Shown here piece after piece: positions 56,201-64,000 of a stretch of 64,000 bases of DNA. The notes under the pieces were generated by a model. It was not told the origin of the DNA. It was given only the letters and a program-made list of their open reading frames with translations, and made no database searches. How positions within the stretch are numbered: position 1 is the stretch's first letter; every line of letters begins with the position of its first letter. This stretch comes from WHTX01 sp038255145 (lineage in GTDB: Bacteria > Actinomycetota > Acidimicrobiia > Acidimicrobiales > CAIXPF01), in assembly GCA_038255145.1 (NCBI GenBank), contig JBBSLP010000011.1, positions 31,380 to 95,379 of the forward strand, given 5' to 3'. A program made the translations under genes and the position numbers.

Positions 56201-58593
56201 CAGCTGTGGCCGTCGGCGGCCGCGGCCGGGACCAGGACCCGGGGGAGGGGACCATGGTGCACGATCGTCAGTCGGCGGGTGGCCCTGGTCAGGGCCACGT
56301 ACAGGCCCCGCAGACCAGATGTGCGCCCTCCGACCAGCTCGTCGGGCTCGACGAGCACCACACCGTCGAACTCGAGGCCTTTGGCCTCGACGGGGGTGAA
56401 GACGACGATGCTGGCCTCGAGCGGGTCGGTGCTGCGGGCCGCGGAGACGTCGAGGCCGCCGCGAGCCAGCAGTCGGGCCCGGATGGGCTCCACGAGGCGG
56501 GCGGGGGCGAGCACGGCCACCTTGGCCTCGCCCAGCTCGACCATCAGGTCGGTGACGTGTTCGAGCACGACGTCGGTCAGGTCCTCGGCGTCACGCACGG
56601 CTTCGAAGGTCGGCGGGCCACTGCCCTGGCGGACCGAACGAGGAGGGGTCAGGCCGGGGTCGGTCTCGGCCAGCACTGCCGCAGCCAGGTCCATGACCTC
56701 GGCCGGGGTGCGGTAGTTGATGCTGAGCTCGAGGATCCGGGGCTCGCGGCGTACCGGCAGTTGGGCCAACGCGTGCTCCCAGCTGGATATGGCCCCGGCC
56801 CGGCTGGCCTGGCCGAGGTCGCCGACGATGGTCATCGAGCCCACCGGGCAACGACGGGCCACCATGCGCCACTGCATGGCCGAGTAGTCCTGGGCCTCGT
56901 CCACGATGACGTGCCCATAGGCGGGCGGCCAGGCGTCGTCGTCATCACCTTCGAACGTGGACGCCTCGTTCTCGGTCAGCCGCTGCACCAGGGAGCGCTG
57001 CATCTCGTCGTCGAGGTCGCCGGTCTGCAGGGCGATGTCGCCGACCACGGTCTCGATGGCCCAGCGGGTGCCCTCGCGCAGCTGGCGGCGGCGCCGGCCC
57101 CGCTGGGGGATGGGGCCCAACAACATCGCCGCCTCGTCGAGCAGGGCCAGGTCGGCGCCGGTCCAGTCCACCAGGCCGACGTGGAGCGAACGGGGGCGGG
57201 CCAGGGCGTCGCGTTCGTCGTCGTCGAGCACGCCACGGCTGGCCAGTCGCAGCAGGGAGGGGGCTCCGAAGAGGTCGTGCACCAACTGTTCGGCCGTGAG
57301 CAGGGGCCACATGCGCTCGAGCGCGGCACGCACCTCGGGGGTCGAGGCGATGGAGGCGAAGAAGCGCTCCTGCTCGCGCTCCACGATGGCCTGGCTGGAC
57401 ACGGTGGCCTCGCGGGCCGCCTCGGCCAGGATCTCGTCGTCCGCGTAGTCCTCGGGCGCACCGAGGCGGGACAGGCGTCGCTCGAGTTGACGGCGGTAGT
57501 CGTTCCACAGCGCCCGCTTGAGGCGGCGGACGAACACGGTGCGGCGGGCGTTGTGGCCGCCCTTGCGGTGGCGGACCTGGTCCACGATCCGGGCCAGCTC
57601 GCTGCGGGCCAGGCGGACCGTGGCCGACCCGTAGGCCACCGCCAGGTCGCCGCGCAGGACGCGCTGGCGGTCGCTCACCGCCCGGGCCAGCACCTCGACC
57701 ATGCGGGCGTCGCCCTTGACCCGCTCGGCCTCGGGGGCATCGGTGCCCCGGGCCCGGGCCCGGCCGTACAGGGCATCGATGGTGAGCAGGTCCACGCCGC
57801 TCTCGCCCAGGGAGGGCAGCACGTGCTCGATGTAGCGCAGGAAGGTGCGGTTGGGCCCGATGACCAGCACGCCGGCCTCTTCGAGGCGCTGGCGGTTCGT
57901 GTAGAGGAGGTAGGCGGCCCGGTGCAGGGCGACGGCTGTCTTGCCCGTGCCCGGTCCCCCCTGCACGATGAGGATGCCGGGGAAGGGCGCCCGGATGATC
58001 ACGTCCTGCTCGGACTGGATGGTGGCGACGATGTCGCCCATGCGCCCGGTGCGCGAGCGCTCGAGCGCGGCCAGCAGGGCCCCTTCGCCCACGACCTCGA
58101 GCCGGCCGGCATCGGCCAGGGCCAGGTCGAAGACCTCGTCGTCGAGGCCGACCACGACGCGGCCCCGGGTGAGGAGGTGGCGACGGCGCACCAGGTCCAT
58201 GGGGTTGCGCCCCGTGGCCCGGTAGAAGGGCTCCGCCGCCGGCGCCCGCCAGTCCACGACCATGGGGTCGCCCTGCTCGTCGAGGACCGAGAGCCGGCCG
58301 ATCTGGTAGGTCTCGCCGTCGGTGCGGTCGACCCGGCCGAAGCACAGGGGAGCCCCACCGAGCTCGAGGTGCTGGAGGCGTTGGTCGGTCAGGGCCAGCA
58401 GGCTCTCCCACTCCACCCGGGACTGGCTGGAGCCGACCTCGCTGAGCTGTTGGTGGTGGCGCACGACGTCGAGCGCCGAGCCGCGCATGTGCTCGAGCCG
58501 CACGTAGGCGCGGTCAACGGCGTCCTGCTCGGCCTTGATCTCGGCTTCGAGACCACCGTTGCGCTGGTCGCCGGCGTCCTGGGGGGCTGCCAT
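56200..58593 (-). CDS. HelD-like superfamily 1 helicase (RNA polymerase-associated ATPase)
   Basis: A 797-residue UvrD-fold ATPase. An N-terminal helical arm (about 14-72, LEAEIKAEQDAVDRAYVRLE) precedes VVDWRAPAAEPFYRAT (112-127), the HelD hallmark, then the Walker A GGPGTGKT (212-219) and Walker B HVIVDEAQDYS; KGLEFDGVVLVEPDEL and LYVALTRATRRL are late SF1 motifs. HelD proteins bind RNA polymerase and recycle or protect it; HelR relatives give rifamycin tolerance. The gene is divergent from rpoB. A TAGGCT hexamer lies ten bases before the ATG. Confidence 0.88.
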   Translation of the reverse strand: MAAPQDAGDQRNGGLEAEIKAEQDAVDRAYVRLEHMRGSALDVVRHHQQLSEVGSSQSRVEWESLLALTDQRLQHLELGGAPLCFGRVDRTDGETYQIGRLSVLDEQGDPMVVDWRAPAAEPFYRATGRNPMDLVRRRHLLTRGRVVVGLDDEVFDLALADAGRLEVVGEGALLAALERSRTGRMGDIVATIQSEQDVIIRAPFPGILIVQGGPGTGKTAVALHRAAYLLYTNRQRLEEAGVLVIGPNRTFLRYIEHVLPSLGESGVDLLTIDALYGRARARGTDAPEAERVKGDARMVEVLARAVSDRQRVLRGDLAVAYGSATVRLARSELARIVDQVRHRKGGHNARRTVFVRRLKRALWNDYRRQLERRLSRLGAPEDYADDEILAEAAREATVSSQAIVEREQERFFASIASTPEVRAALERMWPLLTAEQLVHDLFGAPSLLRLASRGVLDDDERDALARPRSLHVGLVDWTGADLALLDEAAMLLGPIPQRGRRRRQLREGTRWAIETVVGDIALQTGDLDDEMQRSLVQRLTENEASTFEGDDDDAWPPAYGHVIVDEAQDYSAMQWRMVARRCPVGSMTIVGDLGQASRAGAISSWEHALAQLPVRREPRILELSINYRTPAEVMDLAAAVLAETDPGLTPPRSVRQGSGPPTFEAVRDAEDLTDVVLEHVTDLMVELGEAKVAVLAPARLVEPIRARLLARGGLDVSAARSTDPLEASIVVFTPVEAKGLEFDGVVLVEPDELVGGRTSGLRGLYVALTRATRRLTIVHHGPLPRVLVPAAAADGHS

Positions 58594-58603
58594 GGAAGCA
58601 TCA

Positions 58604-58609
58604 AGCCTA
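58604..58609 (-). promoter_or_regulatory. -10 element of the helD-like gene
   Basis: TAGGCT on the minus strand, ten bases before the ATG at 58593, predicting a leader of only a few bases. Confidence 0.4.
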
Positions 58610-58844
58610 GGCCCCTCGCCGTGAGGAGACCCGTCGAGGGCGCCGGGCCCTCGCCGTCACCGCCGGGGCCCTACCGTCCGCGCCCGGCTGACAGGGCCGC
58701 CGTCGACGTCGCATCGGGGCGTGAACAGGGCCGTCGCCCCTGGTCGGACGCCTAGGACCTTGACGCTCCCGGGGGTCAGCCTTAGAGTCCCCCCGAGCAG
58801 AGAGTGGCGTTGCGTGTCGGATTCGCGACGACCCGGGTATCCTG

Positions 58845-58874
58845 TTGCGCTCGGCCCGCGCCCGCGGCTAGTAT
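58845..58874 (+). promoter_or_regulatory. Probable rpoB promoter
   Basis: TTGCGC (58845-58850), an 18-base spacer and TAGTAT (58869-58874), the best sigma-70-type match in the region. Transcription would start near 58881. Confidence 0.5.
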
Positions 58875-58986
58875 CGCCTGTTGCCGTGCTCGCGCCTGCT
58901 CCCCGTCAGCTGCCTTCTTCCAGGCCCTGGCGCGCACCGGCTCGATCGGCACTCGCCGTGGCCCCCGAGCTCTCGAGGAGTTCTCC

Positions 58987-61900
58987 TTGCCCTCACGCCC
59001 CGCTACCCGGGAACGGTACTCTTTCGCCAACCTCCCCGAGGTTCTCGAGCTCCCTGATCTGATCTCCATCCAGCGGGACTCGTTCAACTGGTTCCTGCTG
59101 CGTGGCCTGGCCGAGGCGTTCTCGGACATCTCTCCGATCAAGGACTTCACCGAGCAGCTCCAGCTCGAGCTCGAGTTCGATCCCGATGACGAAGACCTGC
59201 GCCCCCCGCCGAAGTTCTCGGTCGAGGAGTGCAAGGAGAAGGACATGACCTTCTCCGCACCGCTCTTCGTGCGGGCTCGCTTCATGAACGCCCAGACGGG
59301 CGAGATCAAGGAGCAGACGGTGTTCATGGGGGACTTCCCCATGATGACCGAGAAGGGCACGTTCATCATCAACGGCACCGAGCGTGTCGTCGTGTCCCAG
59401 CTCGTCCGCTCCCCGGGCGTCATCTTCCAGCCCGGCGAGCGCTTCCGCCTGCGCAACCTGCAGAAGCACCAGCTCGTCACCGGCACCATCCACCCCTACC
59501 GCGGTGAGTGGATCGAGTTCGACGTCGAGCAGAAGCCCGGCAAGGACATCACCGCCGGCACCCGGGTGGCCCGCAAGCGTCGCCTCTCCATCTTCACCCT
59601 GCTGCGGGCGCTCGGCTACGACGAGGCCAACGCCCCCGGGTTCCTCGACGCCTTCGTGCGGCACTTCGACTTCCTCGAGGGCCAGTGGGAGAAGGACCGC
59701 GAGCTGTCCCCGACCCAGGACGAGTCCCTGGTCGAGATCTACAAGCGCGCCCGTCCGGGTGAGCCCCCCGCCGTCGAGTCGGCCCGGGCCTACTTCCGCA
59801 ACGCCTTCTTCGAGCCCCGCCGCTACGACCTGTCCCGGGTCGGTCGCTACAAGCTCAACCGCAAGCTCGGCCCCGAGGTCGAGAAGCTGGCCCAGCTGTT
59901 CCCCATGCTCGGCGAGATCGACCGTCCCGAGGACGGCCAGCCCGTGCTGTCCCGCATCGAGGTGCTGGCTGCGGTCAGCTACCTGCTGCACCTGGTCAAG
60001 CCCGAGCCCGGCTACCGCCTCGACGACCAGGACCACTTCGCCAACCGCCGCATCCGCTCGGTCGGCGAGCTCATCCAGAACCAGGTGCGGATCGGCCTCT
60101 CCCGCATGGAGCGGGTCGTGCGTGAGCGCATGACCACCCAGGACGTCGAGGCCATCACGCCCCAGACGCTGATCAACATCCGCCCCGTGGTCGCGGCCAT
60201 CAAGGAGTTCTTCGGCACCAGCCAGCTCTCCCAGTTCATGGACCAGGTCAACCCGCTGTCGGGCCTGACCCACAGGCGTCGCCTGTCGGCCCTCGGCCCC
60301 GGTGGCCTCTCCCGTGAGCGGGCCGGTTTCGAGGTCCGTGACGTCCACTTCTCCCACTACGGGCGCATGTGCCCCATCGAGACCCCCGAGGGTCCCAACA
60401 TCGGCCTGATCGGCGCCCTGGCCTCCTACGCCAGGGTCAACGCCTTCGGCTTCATCGAGTCGCCCTACCGCAAGGTGAGCAACGGCCAGGTCAGCCACGA
60501 CATCGTGTACCTGGCGGCGGACGAGGAAGAGGACTACGTCCTCGCCCAGGCCAACGTGCCCGTCGACGCCGAGGGCAACTTCCTCGAGGAGAAGATCCTC
60601 TCGAGGCGTTCGCCCCAGGCCGCCTCGCTGTCGGACCTCAAGCTCATGCTCGAGCGTGACGTCTTCTTCGGGGCCACCACCGAGATCTCGGCGGTGCCGC
60701 CCAACGAGGTCGAGATGATGGACGTCTCGCCCAAGCAGATCATCTCGGTGGCCACCGCGCTGATCCCGTTCCTCGAGCACGACGACGCCAACCGTGCGCT
60801 GATGGGCGCCAACATGCAGCGCCAGGCCGTGCCCCTGTTGCGGGCCGAGGCCCCCTACATCGGCACCGGGATCGAGAGCCGGGCCGCCCGCGACGCGGCC
60901 GACATGATCCTGGCCGAGGACGACGGCACCATCGTCGACGTCAGCGGCCGCCTGGTCACCATCGACTACGACACCCTGGGCCGGCGCACCAAGCGCCTCT
61001 TGAAGTTCGAGCGGTCGAACCAGGACACCTGCATCAACCAGAAGCCGCGGGTCATCGAGGGCCAGCGCGTTGCCAAGGGTGACCTGTTGGCCGACGGCCC
61101 CTCCACCGACCTCGGTGAGCTGGCCCTGGGCAAGAACCTGCTCGTGGCCTTCATGCCCTGGGAGGGCTACAACTTCGAGGACGCGATCATCCTCTCCGAG
61201 CGCATGGTGCGCGACGACGTGCTCACGTCGATCCACATCCACGAGCACGAGATCGACGCCCGTGACACCAAGCTCGGGCCCGAGGAGATCACCCGGGACA
61301 TCCCCAACCTGTCCGAGGAGATCCTCGCCGACCTCGACGAGCGCGGCATCATCCGCGTCGGGGCCGAGGTCGGGGCCGGTGACGTGCTCGTGGGCAAGGT
61401 CACACCCAAGGGCGAGACCGAGCTCACCCCCGAGGAGCGCCTGCTGCGGGCCATCTTCGGTGAGAAGGCCCGCGAGGTCCGTGACACCTCCCTCAAGGTG
61501 CCCCACGGTGAAGAGGGCAAGGTCATCGACGTCAAGGTGTTCAGCCGCGACGAGCACCACGAGCTCCCGCCCGGCGTGAACCAGCTGGTCCGGGTGTACG
61601 TGGCCCAGAAGCGGAAGATCTCCGTCGGCGACAAGCTGGCCGGGCGCCACGGCAACAAGGGCGTCATCTCGAGGATCCTCCCCCTCGAGGAGATGCCGTA
61701 CATGGCCGACGGCACCCAGGTCGACATCATCCTCAACCCCCTGGGCGTGCCCTCCCGCATGAACGTGGGCCAGGTGCTCGAGTCCCACCTGGGCTACTGC
61801 GCCCGTTGGGGCTGGGACGTCAACGGTGACGGTGTGGTCGACGTCGGGCGTGAGCCCGTCCGCGGCACCGAGACCAAGACCCGGCCCACCACCACCCCGG

Positions 61901-62580
61901 CCACGTTCATCGCCACCCCGGTGTTCGACGGGGCCAAGTGGGACGAGACCGAGCGGGCCGGCAAGCACCCCACCATCCAGCGCCTGCTGGAGAACCTGCG
62001 CCCTGACGGTGTCGACGGCGAGCGGCTGATCGGCAACGACGGCAAGGTCGAGCTCTACAACGGGCGCACCGGCGAGCCCTACGACAACAAGATCATGGTC
62101 GGCTACGTCTACATCCTGAAGCTGGCGCACCTCGTCGACGACAAGATCCACGCCCGCTCGACGGGTCCGTACTCCATGATCACCCAGCAGCCGCTCGGTG
62201 GTAAGGCCCAGTTCGGTGGCCAGCGCTTCGGTGAGATGGAGGTGTGGGCGCTTGAGGCCTATGGCGCCGCCTACTGCCTGCAGGAGCTGCTCACCATCAA
62301 GTCCGACGACGTGCTGGGTCGGGTGAAGGTCTACGAAGCCATCGTCAAGGGCGAGAACATCCCCGAGCCTGGCATCCCCGAGAGCTTCAAGGTGCTCATC
62401 AAGGAGATGCAGGCCCTGTGCCTGAACGTCGAGGTCCGGTCCAAGGACGGCAACGAGATCGAGATGCGTGAGCTCGACGAGGAGATCTTCCGGGCCACCG
62501 AGGAGCTGGGCATCGACCTGCAGCGCCCCGAGCGGGGCACGGACGAGACCGACGCCGCTCGCCGGTACGGTCGCCCGTGA
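58987..62580 (+). CDS. rpoB: DNA-directed RNA polymerase beta subunit
   Basis: A 1197-residue beta subunit. The TTG start at 58987 gives PSRPATRERYSFANLPEVLE, the expected N-terminus, with GAGGAG upstream. The rifampicin region reads SQLSQFMDQVNPLSGLTHRR: D419, H429 and S434 (E. coli D516, H526, S531) are wild type, but V421 and R430 replace the usual N518 and K527. RPERGTDETDAARRYGRP forms a short non-conserved tail. The 122-base gap to rpoC shows no hairpin of note. Confidence 0.97.
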   Translation: MPSRPATRERYSFANLPEVLELPDLISIQRDSFNWFLLRGLAEAFSDISPIKDFTEQLQLELEFDPDDEDLRPPPKFSVEECKEKDMTFSAPLFVRARFMNAQTGEIKEQTVFMGDFPMMTEKGTFIINGTERVVVSQLVRSPGVIFQPGERFRLRNLQKHQLVTGTIHPYRGEWIEFDVEQKPGKDITAGTRVARKRRLSIFTLLRALGYDEANAPGFLDAFVRHFDFLEGQWEKDRELSPTQDESLVEIYKRARPGEPPAVESARAYFRNAFFEPRRYDLSRVGRYKLNRKLGPEVEKLAQLFPMLGEIDRPEDGQPVLSRIEVLAAVSYLLHLVKPEPGYRLDDQDHFANRRIRSVGELIQNQVRIGLSRMERVVRERMTTQDVEAITPQTLINIRPVVAAIKEFFGTSQLSQFMDQVNPLSGLTHRRRLSALGPGGLSRERAGFEVRDVHFSHYGRMCPIETPEGPNIGLIGALASYARVNAFGFIESPYRKVSNGQVSHDIVYLAADEEEDYVLAQANVPVDAEGNFLEEKILSRRSPQAASLSDLKLMLERDVFFGATTEISAVPPNEVEMMDVSPKQIISVATALIPFLEHDDANRALMGANMQRQAVPLLRAEAPYIGTGIESRAARDAADMILAEDDGTIVDVSGRLVTIDYDTLGRRTKRLLKFERSNQDTCINQKPRVIEGQRVAKGDLLADGPSTDLGELALGKNLLVAFMPWEGYNFEDAIILSERMVRDDVLTSIHIHEHEIDARDTKLGPEEITRDIPNLSEEILADLDERGIIRVGAEVGAGDVLVGKVTPKGETELTPEERLLRAIFGEKAREVRDTSLKVPHGEEGKVIDVKVFSRDEHHELPPGVNQLVRVYVAQKRKISVGDKLAGRHGNKGVISRILPLEEMPYMADGTQVDIILNPLGVPSRMNVGQVLESHLGYCARWGWDVNGDGVVDVGREPVRGTETKTRPTTTPATFIATPVFDGAKWDETERAGKHPTIQRLLENLRPDGVDGERLIGNDGKVELYNGRTGEPYDNKIMVGYVYILKLAHLVDDKIHARSTGPYSMITQQPLGGKAQFGGQRFGEMEVWALEAYGAAYCLQELLTIKSDDVLGRVKVYEAIVKGENIPEPGIPESFKVLIKEMQALCLNVEVRSKDGNEIEMRELDEEIFRATEELGIDLQRPERGTDETDAARRYGRP

Positions 62581-62702
62581 TCGACCTCCTCCTCCCCCCG
62601 GTCCCCTCCACCTCGATCTCCACCCCGACCTACACCCCCCTGGCGCCTCGCGGCGCGTGCCGTCCCCCTCTCGCCCTCGCTCGCGGCTGACCAAGGAAGA
62701 AC

Positions 62703-64000
62703 ATGCTGGACGTCAACGATTTCGATCAGCTCCGCATCGGTCTCGCCACCCCGGAAGCCATCCGGGTGTGGTCCCATGGCGAGGTCAAGAAGCCCGAGAC
62801 CATCAACTACCGCACCCTCAAGCCGGAGAAGGACGGGCTCTTCTGCGAGAAGATCTTCGGTCCGACCAAGGACTGGGAGTGCTACTGCGGCAAGTACAAG
62901 CGTGTCCGCTTCAAGGGCATCGTGTGCGAGCGCTGCGGCGTCGAGGTCACCCGCTCCAAGGTGCGCCGCGAGCGGATGGGCCACATCGAGCTGGCCGCTC
63001 CCGCCGTGCACATCTGGTACCTGCGTGGCACCCGCAGCTGGCTGGCCTACCTGCTCATGGGCACCGAGCCCCGTGAGGAGCTGAAGGCCAAGCAGCTCGA
63101 GAAGGTCATCTACTTCGCCGCCAACCTGGTCACCTGGGTCGACGAGGAGCGTCGCCAGAACGACCTGCCCTCCCTCGAGGCCGACTTCCTTGCCGAGCGC
63201 GACGAGCTCGAGCAGGAGCGCGAGGTCCGACTGGCCAAGCGCCACGAGGAGCTCGAAGGCGAGATCGAGGAGCTCGAGGGCACCGGGGCCAAGGACACCG
63301 AGCTCAAGGCCCGCCAGCGGGCGGCCGAGAAGGACCTGGGCCTCATCCGTGAGGACTACGAGCAGCAGATCGACCTGCTCGGTCGGACCTGGGACGGCTT
63401 CAGGGACCTGCACGCCCGCAAGATCCTCGACGACGAGGTCCTGTGGCGTGAGCTGACCTACCGCTACCAGGACTACTTCGACGGCGGCATGGGTGCCGAC
63501 GCCATCAAGCGGCTCATCGACCGGATCGACCTCGACGAGGAGGAGCGCAAGCTCCGCGACCTCATCGAGCCGACCGACGGCAAGCAGCTCTCGGCCCAGC
63601 GCAAGCAGAAGGCCATCAAGCGCCTGAAGATCGTGGCCGCGTTCAACCGACGCGACGACCACAACCGTCGGGTCAACGACCCGCGGGCCATGATCCTCGA
63701 CGCCGTGCCCGTCATCCCGCCCGAGCTGCGGCCCATGGTCCAGCTCGACGGTGGCCGCTTCGCCACCTCGGACCTGAACGACCTGTACCGCCGGGTCATC
63801 AACCGGAACAACCGCCTCAAGCGGCTGCTCGACCTCGGTGCCCCCGAGATCATCGTCAACAACGAGAAGCGGATGCTGCAGGAGGCCGTCGACGCGCTGT
63901 TCGACAACGGTCGCCGCGGCCGGCCGGTGACCGGTCCGGGCAACCGCCCGCTCAAGTCGCTGTCCGACCTCCTCAAGGGCAAGCAGGGCCGGTTCCGCCA
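62703..64000 (+). CDS. rpoC: DNA-directed RNA polymerase beta' subunit (3' part outside window)
   Basis: About 432 residues are present and the frame is open to the window end. LDVNDFDQLRIGLATPEAIR begins the protein; the zinc ribbon has C70-type residues in CYCGKYKRVRFKGIVCERCG; ending near the clamp helices and PELRPMVQLDGGRFATSDLN (lid and switch region). An AAGGAAG ribosome site precedes the ATG at 62703. Nothing unusual is seen. Confidence 0.97.
   Translation, partial: MLDVNDFDQLRIGLATPEAIRVWSHGEVKKPETINYRTLKPEKDGLFCEKIFGPTKDWECYCGKYKRVRFKGIVCERCGVEVTRSKVRRERMGHIELAAPAVHIWYLRGTRSWLAYLLMGTEPREELKAKQLEKVIYFAANLVTWVDEERRQNDLPSLEADFLAERDELEQEREVRLAKRHEELEGEIEELEGTGAKDTELKARQRAAEKDLGLIREDYEQQIDLLGRTWDGFRDLHARKILDDEVLWRELTYRYQDYFDGGMGADAIKRLIDRIDLDEEERKLRDLIEPTDGKQLSAQRKQKAIKRLKIVAAFNRRDDHNRRVNDPRAMILDAVPVIPPELRPMVQLDGGRFATSDLNDLYRRVINRNNRLKRLLDLGAPEIIVNNEKRMLQEAVDALFDNGRRGRPVTGPGNRPLKSLSDLLKGKQGRFR

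Larger units (their letters stand above)
58594..58986. promoter_or_regulatory. Intergenic region between helD-like gene and rpoB
   Basis: This 393-base stretch holds no gene. On the minus side it carries the helD-like -10 (58604-58609). On the plus side it carries the rpoB promoter (58845-58874) and a leader of about 105 bases ending in GAGGAG before the TTG start. Plus-strand translation upstream of 58987 is open but reads as non-conserved Arg/Ala/Cys sequence. I found no rifamycin-associated element of the type described upstream of helR. Confidence 0.6.

Noticed and set aside
58594..58986. Rifamycin-associated element upstream of the helD-like gene
   Set aside because: I looked for a GGGGCTTGC-type inverted repeat as in helR promoters and saw none.
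58804..58986. Longer RpoB with an extra N-terminal segment from an upstream start
   Set aside because: The upstream in-frame stretch overlaps the probable promoter and reads as non-conserved Arg/Ala/Cys sequence; the TTG at 58987 has a ribosome site and gives the expected N-terminus.
58993..62694. Very long antisense open frame opposite rpoB (and similar ones opposite nuoA-nuoD, nuoL1, nuoM1)
   Set aside because: High-GC coding DNA keeps antisense frames open. These frames give Leu/Asp/Gly/His/Val-rich, repetitive proteins with no motifs, while the opposite strand encodes well-known proteins.

Overview
The window is about 70% GC, protein-dense DNA from an actinobacterium. The order tRNA-Trp, secE, nusG, rplK, rplA, rplJ, rplL, rpoB, rpoC, an actinobacterial-type HelD helicase, split hydratases like HadA/HadB and two nuo clusters all fit Actinomycetota. 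A split b6-type cytochrome b, with no qcrCAB set visible here, makes the class Acidimicrobiia my best guess (inference).

Region 1 (1-36407) is a respiratory island. It opens on the minus strand with the start of a geranylgeranyl-reductase-family flavoprotein and a membrane-anchored monohaem cytochrome c. On the plus strand follow a small membrane protein, a two-cluster ferredoxin, a split cytochrome b (b6-like plus subunit-IV-like), a Rieske protein, a dihaem cytochrome c, an unknown membrane protein and a complete 14-gene complex I operon, nuoA-N (7255-23483). Two hot-dog hydratase genes and a tiny Arg-rich ORF with a strong terminator separate it from a second, 11-gene complex I operon (24822-35449). 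That operon lacks nuoE, nuoF and nuoG, so it has no NADH-oxidising module. The last gene in line is a MidA/NDUFAF7-like methyltransferase, a complex I assembly factor in mitochondria. Together these genes would move electrons from NADH, and from another donor, perhaps ferredoxin, into menaquinone and on to c-type cytochromes. Several subunits carry unusual inserts, above all a coiled-coil insertion of about 150 residues in NuoL1.

Region 2 (36461-49497) is a mixed housekeeping stretch: VOC protein, SufE, SseA-type sulfurtransferase, TetR regulator, DUF1015 protein, acetyl-CoA synthetase, HtpX, Nudix hydrolase, YajQ, tRNA-Tyr, an alkyl-DHAP-synthase-like flavoprotein, a luciferase-like oxidoreductase, a GNAT acetyltransferase and a membrane protein resembling an SMC-type ATPase with degenerate motifs. 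Many genes here have a TAnnnT hexamer 6-8 bases before the start codon and no Shine-Dalgarno, which suggests leaderless mRNAs.

Region 3 (49686-64000) is the transcription and translation core: tRNA-Thr, tRNA-Met, an ECF sigma/anti-sigma pair, tRNA-Trp, secE, nusG, rplK, rplA, rplJ, rplL, then thiD and a helD-like helicase on the minus strand, then rpoB and the 5' part of rpoC, which runs off the window. I saw no CRISPR array, insertion sequence, prophage or replication origin.
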